61,706 nt of DNA from Corynebacterium sp. (GCF_030538285.1 NZ_JAUNUG010000014.1:1-61706), one strand, 5' to 3'. Shown: positions 18,472-26,799, numbered from the stretch's first letter. The notes: generated from the letters alone by a model not told the origin. Numbers and translations: made by a program.

Positions 18472-19068
18472 ATGACCGAATCAGACCTCATCATCGGCTC
18501 GGACGGCCTGGCCCGTCCTCCGTGGGCCGCCACCACCGATCTGCTCCGCCACTACTACGACACCGAATGGGGCATGCCCGTCCGCGACGAGCAGGGCCTT
18601 TTCGAGCGCCTGTCCCTCGAGGCCTTCCAGGCCGGACTGTCCTGGGAGCTCGTCCTGCGCAAGCGGGAGGGCTTCCGCTCCGCCTTCGCAGGGTTCGATC
18701 CGGACACGGTGGCGGAGTTCGGGGAGGCGGACGTCGAAAAGCTCCTGGACAACCGGGAAATCATCCGCAACCCCCGCAAAATCGAGGCGGTGATCCGTAA
18801 TGCGCGGGCGACGCTGGCGTTGCGGGAGGAGGGTGGGCTCGTCGACCTCATCTGGTCCCATCAGCCGGCCGAGAACCTCGCGCCTCGGACGCTGGCCGAG
18901 ATCCCCAGCCGCACCCCCGAATCCGAATCCCTGTCGAAGGCCCTGAAGAAGGCCGGATTCACCTTCGTCGGGCCGGTGACCTGCTTCGCACTCATGGAGG
19001 CCATCGGCATGGTGGACACGCACCTGGTCGGCTCGCACAGGCGGGGGACGTCAGGGGTGTGGGACTAG
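18472..19068 (+). CDS. DNA-3-methyladenine glycosylase I (Tag family)
   Basis: A 198-residue Tag-family glycosylase that excises 3-methyladenine. YYDTEWGMPV and FERLSLEAFQAGLSWELVLRKRE match the family signature and base pocket, and GPVTCFALMEAIGMVDTHL is the C-terminal region. Classical Tag has a Cys...His zinc pair at the N-terminus (CxW and YHDxEWG); here these positions read PPWA and YYDTEWG, so the zinc site looks lost. It forms an operon with ogt. The 3' end meets the frameshifted two-repeat gene. Confidence 0.9.
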   Translation: MTESDLIIGSDGLARPPWAATTDLLRHYYDTEWGMPVRDEQGLFERLSLEAFQAGLSWELVLRKREGFRSAFAGFDPDTVAEFGEADVEKLLDNREIIRNPRKIEAVIRNARATLALREEGGLVDLIWSHQPAENLAPRTLAEIPSRTPESESLSKALKKAGFTFVGPVTCFALMEAIGMVDTHLVGSHRRGTSGVWD

Positions 19069-19590
19069 CTGATGTCCAGCGAGCTCAGCCCGAGAACGAA
19101 CCGGGTGTCGTCCTCCAGCAGGACCCACATGACCACCTGACGCCCCGCCGTCAACTGACCAAGCACCGACTGCGGGAGGAACATCCGCTTGGAGCGCCCC
19201 ACCGGGTTCCCATACGGGTTGGCGAACCGGACTGTGACCTCCAGACCGGTGTAGCCGTGGCGGATCTCACCGGTGAGGGGACGCCAGCCCCAGCTGCACC
19301 TGTAGGCGGTTGAACATCTCCTGTGCCTCCGCCATTCGCTCATCGGGCACCGTAAGGAGTCGCTGCGGCTTGTCCGGCTCGTAGGCGACGGGCATGATCG
19401 TGCCCTCGGAGAAGCTGGCAAGCTCGGGCAGAGGAATCATCAGCTGCAGGTCACCGGTGAACTCCCGCATATCGGCCCCGCGCACCCGGAGGGTGATGCG
19501 GTACTGCGTGACGTCATTGACGGTCAGCCCAATCTCGGCGAGCTTCTCGACGGTACCGACCCCCAGCAATGCGTTCGGCGAAGCCTGAGG
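19065..19590 (-). pseudogene. Frameshifted two-repeat protein of unknown function
   Basis: Two overlapping frames encode related halves. The first (about 19267-19590) reads GVGTVEKLAEIGLTVNDV, ITLRV, IMPVAYEPDKPQRLL and then MFNRLQVQLG. The second (19065 to about 19285) continues TGEIRHGYTGLEVTVRF, MFLPQSVLGQL and VLGLSSLDIS. Both halves follow the pattern of a small beta domain (a V..V/I strand, then a strand ending P.., then a V.Y/L..D strand), so the parent protein probably had two tandem copies. A single-base shift near 19270-19285 breaks the frame. No start codon with a ribosome binding site is visible, and the upstream end runs into the GNAT stump. The family was not recognised. Confidence 0.55.
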
Positions 19591-19630
19591 GGATCTGAGG
19601 CGACGGCTACCGCTCACAAGTCGCCGCTGC

Positions 19631-19806
19631 TCACCCTCCCCTAGGGTCCGTGCCAAGCATCCCGAACACGAGTGTGTCGGTCCACTCCCGCTTACTCCAC
19701 CAGTCCTGCCGGAAGTGCGCCTCCTGCCGCATTCCCAGCCGCTGCGCGAGACGGGCAGAGGAGTCATTGCGGGGGCACCACCCCTGGACACCCCAGGTGA
19801 TCGCCA
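19631..19806 (-). pseudogene. C-terminal stump of a GNAT acetyltransferase
   Basis: A minus-strand frame reads ITWGVQGWCPRNDSSARLAQ, RLGMRQEAHFRQDWWSKREW and TDTLVFGMLGTDPRGG then stop. This is the typical end of a RimJ/RimL-like GNAT protein: N-x-x-S-x-R-x-A-x-R-L-G-M-R-x-E-A-H-F, then W.D.L.F. The N-terminal two thirds are missing: the frame hits a stop just upstream and the DNA beyond about 19806 encodes a different gene on the other strand. It is the remnant of one half of a divergent gene pair. Confidence 0.65.
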
Positions 19807-20092
19807 TGCGGGCGCCCCGCGAACCGAACTACCTGGCCCTCTCGGAGCGCATGTGCTGGCTGCTCGAGGAATCCGGGTCGACTGACCCCCTCAGCGACGC
19901 CTACGCACTGTCGAACTTCGTCATTGGCAGCGCGACCACGGCACCCATGGCGCGTCAGGAGCGGCAGGCACCTGTCGACAGATCCATCGCCCCCTCTATT
20001 CGTCACTCCACGAGCAGCACACGGTCGACCCCGAGGTGATCCTCACCCTTGGACTCCGTGCTCTGCTCAGGTCACCACACCGCGGGCACTGA
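19806..20092 (+). pseudogene. C-terminal stump of a TetR-type regulator, frameshifted
   Basis: The plus-strand frame from 19806 reads PNYLALSERMCWLLEESGS, then DPLSDAYALSNFVIGSATTA and PVDRSIAP. After a one-base shift near 20005 it continues LYSSLHEQHTVDPEVILTLG and LRALLRSPHRGH then stop. This is the ligand-binding C-terminal domain of a TetR_C (tetracycline-repressor-like) protein. The DNA-binding half is missing. It abuts the GNAT stump head to head, as expected if one deletion removed the shared promoter and both 5' halves. Confidence 0.65.
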
Positions 20093-20124
20093 CCCGGGGA
20101 CAGCGTGCTGTACGGAAGGTGACG

Positions 20125-21222
20125 CTAGCCGGCGCGGCGATCGTCGCTGAAGCGCGGCGGGCGGCGGAAGGTACGCACCGGGGCGGGCTCTTCTTCCTCA
20201 AAGTGGTAATCGACGACGGGGAGGTGATCGAAGTCGGGGGACTCATCGTCCCGCTCGAGGATGACGGCACCCGGGCGACGCAGGTGGCTGGGGATGGCCA
20301 GCTCCTCGTCGGCGGCGTTGAGCACACCGAGGCGGGCGCGGCGCAGCTGGCGGATGCGACGATGGCGCAGGGCCTGCTCCTCGCGCACCTGGGTACGCAG
20401 GGCGGCGAGGTAGACGACAGTTGCCGCGACGGCGATACCGGCCAGCGCCCACGTCCAGCCGCCCACGATGAAGGCCACAATAGCGGTGAGCACCACTGCT
20501 GCGGCCAGGACGATGAGGGTGCGCTGGCGGCGCTGGTAGCGGTCGACGGAATGCTCGGCGTCGGCGACCGGATCCCAACCACCGCGTGCGGCGCGGTGCT
20601 CGGCGAACTCGATCTCCTCCTCGGAAAGATCATCCTCGAGGGGCTCAGAGTCCGCAGCTGCGGACTCCGCCGTCTCGCTGACCTGGGAATTCTCTTCATC
20701 AGCGTCCTCGACGACCTCCACGATGCTGTCAACGGAATCCGGGTACATCATGTCGGAGGGGGAGGTGTAGGTGTCGTCGTAGGCGTAGGTGGTGTCCTCG
20801 TCCCAGTCGTCCCACTCGTCGTACTCGGCCTCAGAGGTCGCCGTGTCACCGGCCTCCAGCTCATGGACGATGCCGCCGTCGACGATCTCGGCCGGTGTTG
20901 CCTCATCCGCGGGCTCCTGGCGGGTGAACAGGCCGCGGAAGCGGGAGCGGGGGGCGGGCTCGTCATCGAGAAGCACATCGTCGACAAGCTCAAGATCAGC
21001 GTCGTCGATGTCGTAGTCGTCGGCGGGGCGACGCACGTCAGCGGCGCTGAGCCGGGGGCGGCGACGGACGGGGAGCTCCCCGGAACCGCCCTCGTGGATG
21101 ACACGGGTGTCGTCAAAGCCTTCGCCGGCCTTGCGGATGAGCTTCTGCCCACGCATGAACAGCGGGGCGAGCACGAACAGCCACACCACGATGATCAGGG
21201 CGATGATCAGGCCATTGGACAC
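20125..21222 (-). CDS. glpR: Divisome membrane protein GlpR/SepX (gephyrin-like protein receptor)
   Basis: A 365-residue protein. An N-terminal helix (about residues 4-22, LIIALIIVVWLFVLAPLFM) is followed by RGQKLIRKAGEGFDDTRV, a long acidic low-complexity stretch (about 75-215), two further helices (about 235-275) and a C-terminal tail. This architecture and the gene order glpR-rimJ-glp-galU match the corynebacterial receptor that recruits the gephyrin-like protein Glp to the septum, and SepX of Streptomyces. Palindrome copy 4 lies in the acidic linker (ESAAADS). The function is assigned mainly from synteny and architecture. Confidence 0.85.
   Translation of the reverse strand: MSNGLIIALIIVVWLFVLAPLFMRGQKLIRKAGEGFDDTRVIHEGGSGELPVRRRPRLSAADVRRPADDYDIDDADLELVDDVLLDDEPAPRSRFRGLFTRQEPADEATPAEIVDGGIVHELEAGDTATSEAEYDEWDDWDEDTTYAYDDTYTSPSDMMYPDSVDSIVEVVEDADEENSQVSETAESAAADSEPLEDDLSEEEIEFAEHRAARGGWDPVADAEHSVDRYQRRQRTLIVLAAAVVLTAIVAFIVGGWTWALAGIAVAATVVYLAALRTQVREEQALRHRRIRQLRRARLGVLNAADEELAIPSHLRRPGAVILERDDESPDFDHLPVVDYHFEEEEPAPVRTFRRPPRFSDDRRAG
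20648..20667. repeat. 20-bp palindrome, copy 4 (core AGTCCGCAGCTGCGGACT)
   Basis: Perfect palindrome in the acidic linker of glpR, read as E-S-A-A-A-D-S on the gene strand. Same extended core as the copy at 6260-6279. Confidence 0.9.
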
Positions 21223-21315
21223 GATTCGTGCACCTTTCCTTGTGCGAGGATACGTCTATTCTCATCCAGCGTATCGGCGCGAAAACCTGTCACCGCCCTC
21301 CCACGCCGAGGAAAA

Positions 21316-22008
21316 TCACCGCAATCGACCGGCGCGACGCAGGCGTTCGACGCACGTCTCGCGGTGATCGCCGATGACCTGGGCGACGAAGTGGTGGTCC
21401 CGCCAGCGGCCGTCGATATGCAGATTGGCGCGCAGGTAACCCTCCTCCCGGAAGCCGTTGAGCTCCAGGACCCGGCCGGAGGCGGGGTTGTCCGGCAGGA
21501 AGGTGGCGGTGACGCGGTGGAGACCGAGGCGTCGAAATGCATGGTCGGTGCCCAGGGCGCAGGCGGCGGTGGCCACTCCCCTGCCCTGCTCGGCGGAGAA
21601 CACCCAGTAGCCGATCCAGCAGTCGGAGACGCTGCCGTGCTGGATGGTGCCCAGGGTGACCTGGCCGACGAAGCGTCCGTCCAGCTCAATAACCAGGGGC
21701 ACCACGTCTCCGCGGCGGGCCGCCGCCCGGATCCCGCCGAAGAAAGCTCGCCAGGCGGCCTGCGAATGCGCGGCCTCCCAGCCGTCGTGGGCGGTGGGCT
21801 CGACGGGGCGCAGATGCGCTTCGTCGAGAAGCCTCTGTTGGCACCAGTGGCGACCATCGCGGCTGGTCAAAGGGCGCAGGCGCAGGCGGCCGCCGTCGGG
21901 AAGCCGGACGTAGGGGGTGGATTCGGGCCACCCGGGGTGCAGGAGGTGCCGGGGGCCGCGGGCCGGCTCCCGGAACGATGCCGCCGCCCACCCGAAGGGG
22001 TCAAACAC
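21316..22008 (-). CDS. GNAT family N-acetyltransferase, RimJ/RimL-like
   Basis: A 230-residue GNAT acetyltransferase. YVRLPDGGRLRLRPLTSRDG is the usual N-terminal entry, IGYWVFSAEQGRGVATAACAL holds the acetyl-CoA loop (Q-x-x-G-x-A) and NPASGRVLELNGFREEG is the C-terminal motif. It probably acetylates protein N-termini or small molecules. The GTG at 22008 is chosen as start: it lies 4 nt after the glp stop and keeps VFDPFGWAAASF, a conserved opening; the upstream frame is antisense-like. It sits between glp and glpR, in the cell-division cluster. Confidence 0.88.
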   Translation of the reverse strand: MFDPFGWAAASFREPARGPRHLLHPGWPESTPYVRLPDGGRLRLRPLTSRDGRHWCQQRLLDEAHLRPVEPTAHDGWEAAHSQAAWRAFFGGIRAAARRGDVVPLVIELDGRFVGQVTLGTIQHGSVSDCWIGYWVFSAEQGRGVATAACALGTDHAFRRLGLHRVTATFLPDNPASGRVLELNGFREEGYLRANLHIDGRWRDHHFVAQVIGDHRETCVERLRRAGRLR

Positions 22009-22012
22009 GGAC

Positions 22013-23287
22013 TCAGCTGCCCTGGGCGAGGAACATGACGTCGACGATGTCACCCGGGCGGATCTCCGTGGCCTCCTCCGGCACCCGGATGAGCGCGTTG
22101 GCCTCCGCGAGGCCGGCCAGCAGGTGCGCGGGCGCACCCGTCGCGGCGCCGATGCCCTCCACGAGGTAGTCGAAAGTCTCCGAATCGCGCATGAGGCGGG
22201 CGCGGATATAACCACGCCGCCCCTCGCGGGAGGCGATGTGGTTGAGTGCCCGGGCACGGACCACCCGGCGCCCGGTGTTGCGCTTGCCCAGTGAGGTGCG
22301 GATCAGCGGGCGGACCAGCACCTCGAAGGTGACCAGCGCGGACACCGGGTTACTCGGCAGCAGGAACACTGGGATGCGTTCCTCGCCGAGTAGGCCGAAG
22401 CCCTGGACCGAACCGGGGTGCATCGCCACGCGTGAGGTGTCGATCTCCCCGAGCTCCTCCAGGACGGACCGGAACATCTCCGAGCTTTGGCCGCCGACGG
22501 CACCGGAGATGACGATGACCTCGCTGCGCTGGATCTGGCCCTCCACGATCTCCCGCAGGCGCCGCGGCTCACCGACCGCGATTCCGACGCGGTGTACCTC
22601 CGCGCCCGCCTCCCGGCCGGCGGCGGCCAAGGCGTAGGAGTTGACGTCGAAGATCTGCCCGAGCCCCGGCTCACGGTCAATGTCGACCAGCTCGCGGCCG
22701 ACGGAGATCACCGACAGGCGCGGGCGCGGGTAGACCAGCACCTTGGAACGCCCCACCGCGGCGAGCAGACCGATCTGGGCGGGGCCGAGGATGGAACCGG
22801 CGCTGACGGCCACATCGCCGGGTTGGATATCATCGCCGGTGCGGCGGACGAACTCACCGGAACGCACCACCCGCTGGGCGGTGACGCGCCGCTTCCCGCG
22901 GTCGGTCCACTCGAGGGGGATCACGGCGTCGGCCAGCGCGGGCAGCGGGGCTCCGGTGTGCACGCGCACGGCCTGCTTCGGCTGCAGGCGTAGCGGCTGC
23001 TGGGAACCGGCGGCGACCTCACCCACCACGGGGAGGGAGCGCTCCACCGGCTCGACGGGGGCGTCCGGATCGGGCACAGGGGCGCCGAGACCCTTCTCCC
23101 CGCCGACGTCAACGGCGCGGACGGCGTAACCGTCGATCGCGGCCTGCGGGAAGCCCGGCAGCGCACGGGTCGCCTGGACCTCCTCGGCACACATGAGGCC
23201 GAGGGCGTCGGCGATGGCGATGCGGACCGGCTCCGGCGTCACCGCCGCGTCGGTGACCAGCGCCAATTGCTGCTCAACGGAACGCAC
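22013..23287 (-). CDS. glp: Gephyrin-like molybdotransferase Glp (MoeA family)
   Basis: A 424-residue MoeA/gephyrin fold. MoeA motifs are present: ALPGFPQAAIDGYAVRAVDVG, VHTGAPLPALADAVIPLEW, VISGAVGGQSSEMFRSVLEE and FLLPSNPVSALVTFEVLVRP. MoeA inserts molybdenum into molybdopterin; the copy next to glpR and galU in corynebacteria has been recruited to the divisome and binds FtsZ and GlpR. The GTG at 23287 has AAGGAG 7 nt upstream and starts VRSVEQQLALV; an upstream in-frame ATG would overlap galU. Whether it keeps molybdotransferase activity cannot be read here. Confidence 0.9.
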   Translation of the reverse strand: MRSVEQQLALVTDAAVTPEPVRIAIADALGLMCAEEVQATRALPGFPQAAIDGYAVRAVDVGGEKGLGAPVPDPDAPVEPVERSLPVVGEVAAGSQQPLRLQPKQAVRVHTGAPLPALADAVIPLEWTDRGKRRVTAQRVVRSGEFVRRTGDDIQPGDVAVSAGSILGPAQIGLLAAVGRSKVLVYPRPRLSVISVGRELVDIDREPGLGQIFDVNSYALAAAGREAGAEVHRVGIAVGEPRRLREIVEGQIQRSEVIVISGAVGGQSSEMFRSVLEELGEIDTSRVAMHPGSVQGFGLLGEERIPVFLLPSNPVSALVTFEVLVRPLIRTSLGKRNTGRRVVRARALNHIASREGRRGYIRARLMRDSETFDYLVEGIGAATGAPAHLLAGLAEANALIRVPEEATEIRPGDIVDVMFLAQGS

Positions 23288-23306
23288 TTCCGGGCTCCTT
23301 CCCGTC

Positions 23307-24257
23307 TTAGTCTTCGGTGACTGAGGAGGCCGCCTCATGTTCGGCGAGGATTTCGGTGATCACGCGCTTGAGCGCAGGGCCGTACTTGGGGTGTGCCAGA
23401 CCGAAATCGACACACGCCGGGATGTAGCCGCCCGGGTTGCCCAGGTCGTGGCGCTTGCCCTGATGGACGACGATGTGGACAGGGTGGCCTTCGCGGATCA
23501 TCAGCTCGATGGCGTCCGTGAGCTGGATTTCCCCGCCCTTACCTGGCTTGATGCGCTTGAGGGCGTCGAAAATACCGCGGTCCAGCAGGTAGCGGCCGGT
23601 GGCGACGAACGTCGACGGGGCGTCCTCCGGTTCGGGTTTTTCCACCATGCCGTTGACGCGCTTGACGGTCGCGGCATCCAGGCCACAATCGGCAGGAATT
23701 TCCTCGATGTCGAAGACGCCGTAGTTGAACACGTCTTCGCGCGGGACGTCGACCGCACACAGGACGGAGCCGCCGAGTTCAGCGCGTACGGCAGCCATCT
23801 TCTCTAGTACGCCCATGGGGAGAACAAGGTCGTCGGGAAGCATGACGGCGACGACATCTTCATCATCGTCGAGCACGCTTTCCGCCAGTCCGACGGCGTG
23901 GCCCAGGCCCAGCGGCTTGGCCTGCTCGACGGCGACGGGGCTCATCAGCTTCGCGGCACGCTGCACCTTCTCCACCTGCTCGGTCTTGCCGCGCTCGGAC
24001 AGTGTCTCCACCAGGTTGGGGAACTGCTCGAAGTGGCGCAGCACCTCCTGCTTGTTGGGGGCGACGATGACAGCCAGCCGGGAGGCTCCGAGTGCGTTGG
24101 CCTCTTCCGCGATCAGCTCGATGCCGGGGGTGTCCACGACGGGGAGCAGCTCTTTGGGGACCGTCTTCGTCGCTGGTAGGAAACGGGTACCCATGCCGGC
24201 GGCGGGGACGATCACAGTTTTCACGCCGTGGGGGTGGGTCTCGGTTGACACGCTCAT
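23307..24257 (-). CDS. galU: UTP--glucose-1-phosphate uridylyltransferase
   Basis: A 316-residue nucleotidyltransferase making UDP-glucose for cell-wall arabinogalactan, trehalose and glycans. The signature VIVPAAGMGTRFLPATKTVPKE is near the N-terminus, followed by LPVVDTPGIELIAEEA; VMLPDDLVL and EIQLTDAIELM are also typical. A -10 TAGGGT on the minus strand (24266-24271) lies 8 nt upstream of the ATG, giving an almost leaderless mRNA. It is divergent from the fau gene and upstream of glp (19-bp gap). Confidence 0.97.
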   Translation of the reverse strand: MSVSTETHPHGVKTVIVPAAGMGTRFLPATKTVPKELLPVVDTPGIELIAEEANALGASRLAVIVAPNKQEVLRHFEQFPNLVETLSERGKTEQVEKVQRAAKLMSPVAVEQAKPLGLGHAVGLAESVLDDDEDVVAVMLPDDLVLPMGVLEKMAAVRAELGGSVLCAVDVPREDVFNYGVFDIEEIPADCGLDAATVKRVNGMVEKPEPEDAPSTFVATGRYLLDRGIFDALKRIKPGKGGEIQLTDAIELMIREGHPVHIVVHQGKRHDLGNPGGYIPACVDFGLAHPKYGPALKRVITEILAEHEAASSVTED

Positions 24258-24265
24258 AACGCACC

Positions 24266-24288
24266 ACCCTACCCCGGACGATTACCCT
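24266..24288. promoter_or_regulatory. Divergent -10 boxes of galU and the 5-FTHF cyclo-ligase gene
   Basis: Minus strand TAGGGT (24271-24266) is 8 nt from the galU ATG. Plus strand TACCCT (24283-24288) is 7 nt from the ATG at 24296. Unlike the other divergent pairs here, the boxes do not overlap. Confidence 0.65.
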
Positions 24289-24295
24289 TGAGGGT

Positions 24296-24889
24296 ATGGA
24301 CATCCGGGAGAAGAAGGCAAAACTCCGCCGGGCGATGACTCAGGCGCGCAAAGACATGACGCAGGAAGAAATCCGCGGTGAGGATGCCGCGATCATCGCT
24401 CATGCGGCGGCCTTGTTACGCTCTCTGACCCCCGCGGAGACGGCCGTTGCCGCCTATGCCCCACTGGCCGGGGAACCTGGTGGGCCACTGCTTCTCGACG
24501 CCCTCCACGGCGAGGCCTCCTCCCTCCTCCTGCCGGTCTCGTTGCCGGGCGGACGCCTGGACTGGGCCCCCTACCAAGGTCGGCTGGCTTTGTCCCCGGG
24601 GGTGTTGGGGATTGCGGAGCCGACGGGGCCACGTCAGGGGCCGGATGCCATCACCACCTGCCGCCTCATTCTCGTGCCAGCGCTGGGCGTGTCCCCGGAG
24701 GGTGTGCGTCTGGGCAAGGGCGGCGGTTTCTACGACCGGGCGCTGGCCCGCTTCGACGGTGTGGAGAGTCCGCCCCGCACGGCCGTCCTCCTATATAACG
24801 GTGAGATTCGCGATGACATCCCCACCGAGGAGCACGATATGCCGGTCGACATGGCGATCACCCCCGCCGGGGTGCGCCACTTCCGATGA
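24296..24889 (+). CDS. fau: 5-formyltetrahydrofolate cyclo-ligase
   Basis: A 197-residue enzyme converting 5-formyl-THF to 5,10-methenyl-THF with ATP, in one-carbon metabolism. The C-terminal signature VRLGKGGGFYDRAL is intact, and VPALGVSPEGVRLG is the preceding motif; the N-terminal helix has RRAMTQARKDM. A leaderless start is supported by TACCCT 7 nt upstream of the ATG. Also named ygfA or mthfs. Confidence 0.93.
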   Translation: MDIREKKAKLRRAMTQARKDMTQEEIRGEDAAIIAHAAALLRSLTPAETAVAAYAPLAGEPGGPLLLDALHGEASSLLLPVSLPGGRLDWAPYQGRLALSPGVLGIAEPTGPRQGPDAITTCRLILVPALGVSPEGVRLGKGGGFYDRALARFDGVESPPRTAVLLYNGEIRDDIPTEEHDMPVDMAITPAGVRHFR

Positions 24890-24938
24890 TTTTGGCCCTG
24901 TCGGGAACCTCCCGGGTCTGCGCGCAGTCCAATACTGT

Positions 24939-25571
24939 ATGACCCTTTCTTTTCTGTCCTCGTTCCGTTCCCCCGGGTGGCGCCGGGCTGTCATGTTGCG
25001 GCGTGTGTTGGCTGTGGTGCTGTTGGTGTGTGCGGCGGGGTTCGCGCTTCGCGACGCCGGCGTCGGTACCCCGCAAGCCCTGGTTTTTGCCCGCCCGGTC
25101 GCCGCGGGCGATGTCCTCACGCGGGAGGATGTCCACCTCCTTCCTGTTCCCGATCACCTGCGACCTGCCACCGCACTCACCGATCCGGAGGCGGCGGAAG
25201 GCCTCGTAGTGGCGGCATCGGCCGATGTCGGGGAGGTGGCGACAGCATCCCGTTTCGTCGGTTCCGCGCTTCTCGACGCCCCGTCGGAGGGCGATGTGGG
25301 CGAAATCACCGCGGTAGTGCCAGTGAGACTGGCGGAACCGGAATTACTTCCCCTGTTACATCACGGGGATACCGTCACGATCCTGCGCGCGGAGTCCGAA
25401 CGGGCAGAACCGGACGTCATTGCCACAGGTGGGAGAGTGATTCTAGCGGATACTCGGACATCCCCCGGCACGCTCCTGGTCGGGCTGGGGGAAGATGCGG
25501 CGCATACCGTGGCTGCGGCCTCCCTGAACACCCCCCTGACCGTGGTGCTCACCCCAGGTCTCCCCAATTGA
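24939..25571 (+). CDS. SAF domain-containing membrane-anchored protein
   Basis: A 210-residue protein. A basic N-terminus is followed by one transmembrane helix (LRRVLAVVLLVCAAGFAL, about residues 19-36) and a SAF domain (VFARPVAAGDVLTREDVHLLPVP, about 48-70). An antifreeze-like fold of this kind occurs in the pilus-assembly protein CpaB (RcpC) and in FlgA. No pilus genes are nearby, so the role is unclear. The start is uncertain: ATG at 24939 or the in-frame ATG at 24993, neither with a convincing ribosome binding site. It lies 49 bp after fau. Confidence 0.75.
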   Translation: MTLSFLSSFRSPGWRRAVMLRRVLAVVLLVCAAGFALRDAGVGTPQALVFARPVAAGDVLTREDVHLLPVPDHLRPATALTDPEAAEGLVVAASADVGEVATASRFVGSALLDAPSEGDVGEITAVVPVRLAEPELLPLLHHGDTVTILRAESERAEPDVIATGGRVILADTRTSPGTLLVGLGEDAAHTVAAASLNTPLTVVLTPGLPN

Positions 25572-25635
25572 GCGTGAATAGTCTAGAGTTTGCACGTCCC
25601 TTAAAAACTCTCAGATTCCACCGGAAGGACCCACC

Positions 25636-26031
25636 ATGTTCCAGGGCTTCAAGGAATTCATCATGCGCGGCAACGTCATCGACCTTGCCGTCGCCGTGGT
25701 CATCGGCGGTGCCTTCACCGCTATTGTCACTGCATTCTCCGACAACCTCATCAACCCGCTCATCGCCGCTCTCGGCGGTGCTGATGTGTCCGGCCTCGGC
25801 TTCCACATCATCTCCGGCAACGACGCCACCTTCCTCGACTTCGGCGCCGTCATCACCGCAGCCATCAACTTCCTGCTGATTGCCGCAGTCGTCTACTTCG
25901 TCATCGTCGCCCCGATGAACAAGCTCAACGAGATCGCCGCCGCCAAGCGTGGCATCAAGCAGGACGAGGAAGAGCCGCAGCCGACCGACGTCGAGCTCCT
26001 CACCGAGATCCGCGACCTGCTCAAGCGCTAG
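25636..26031 (+). CDS. mscL: Large-conductance mechanosensitive channel MscL
   Basis: A 131-residue homopentameric osmotic release valve. FKEFIMRGNVIDLAVAVVIG starts the protein, with TM1 including GGAFTAIVTAF. TM2 is FGAVITAAINFLLIAAVVYFV, and the charged C-terminal bundle ends LLTEIRDLLKR. GGAAGGACC lies before the ATG. In M. tuberculosis it is likewise next to the mprAB-pepD-moaB2 group. The 3' end overlaps the convergent small ORF by 4 bp. Confidence 0.95.
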   Translation: MFQGFKEFIMRGNVIDLAVAVVIGGAFTAIVTAFSDNLINPLIAALGGADVSGLGFHIISGNDATFLDFGAVITAAINFLLIAAVVYFVIVAPMNKLNEIAAAKRGIKQDEEEPQPTDVELLTEIRDLLKR

Positions 26032-26228
26032 TAATGGGGAGGGCGCTGCTCGCGCCAGAACTCCTCCGCGGGAAGAGACTCCTCGGCCTCCGGGTCGAGG
26101 ACAACTTCCCGCTCCTCATCCGCCGCCCGGACATTCCCGAACAGGGAGTCCGGGCGGTCGGCGTCTCGGTCGATGTCGGGAGCATCGGAGCGCCGCACCA
26201 CGCGCCGCCGGGGCCTACGGTTACTCAA
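26028..26228 (-). CDS. Small charged protein of unknown function
   Basis: 66 residues with a basic N-terminus (RRPRRRVVRR) and an acidic C-terminal half (EEREVVLDPEAEESLPAEEF). No recognised domain. Its start overlaps the mog stop by 8 bp and its end overlaps mscL by 4 bp, which suggests it is a real coupled last gene of the mprA-mog operon. It could be a small regulatory or structural partner; the sequence does not say. Confidence 0.6.
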   Translation of the reverse strand: MSNRRPRRRVVRRSDAPDIDRDADRPDSLFGNVRAADEEREVVLDPEAEESLPAEEFWREQRPPHY

Positions 26229-26799
26229 CGCTGTACTTCTGCAGTTGGTCGATGACGTGGTGGACCAGCGGCGTCAACGTCGCCATGCCGTCGCGGACCG
26301 CCGCCCGGGAGGCCGCGAGGTTGACCACCACCGTGGAGCCGGATACCCCCGAGATACCCCGGGAGGTGCAGGCGTCGACCGCGCCGCACGCCAGGCCAGA
26401 GGAACGCAGCGCCTGGGCGATACCAGGCACCAGCTGGTCCAGCACCGCCCGCGTCGCCTCCGGTGTCTTGTCCCGGGGGCCGACCCCGGTGCCGCCGACC
26501 GTAAGGACCAGGTCCACTCCCCCGATCACGGCAGTCTCAATGGCCTGCCGGATCTGCGACTTCTTCGAACGCACCGACAGCACCCCGTCGACTGCGAAAC
26601 CTGCCTCCACCAAAAGTTCGGTGACCAGCCGGTCGGTGTCCTCACCTGAGCCGAGAACGTGGTCTGCCACCAGCACCACGAGTGCCCGGCGGCGCGCTGG
26701 CGGGGTGTCCTCCCGTTCAGTGGCAATCAAAAATGCGGTGTCCGGTTCGGCCACATCCAGAAGCGCAGACGTGCGCGGGGACTCTTCGGTGGTGTGCAC
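26221..26799 (-). CDS. MogA/MoaB family molybdenum cofactor biosynthesis protein
   Basis: A 192-residue protein with the MoCF-binding motif LTVGGTGVGPRDKTPEATRA (about residues 98-117). Mog/MoaB adenylylates molybdopterin, although actinobacterial MoaB2 can have lost this role. The GTG at 26799 has AGGAG 6 nt upstream. It is downstream of htrA with a 41-bp gap, matching mycobacterial moaB2 after pepD. Confidence 0.88.
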   Translation of the reverse strand: MHTTEESPRTSALLDVAEPDTAFLIATEREDTPPARRRALVVLVADHVLGSGEDTDRLVTELLVEAGFAVDGVLSVRSKKSQIRQAIETAVIGGVDLVLTVGGTGVGPRDKTPEATRAVLDQLVPGIAQALRSSGLACGAVDACTSRGISGVSGSTVVVNLAASRAAVRDGMATLTPLVHHVIDQLQKYSVE

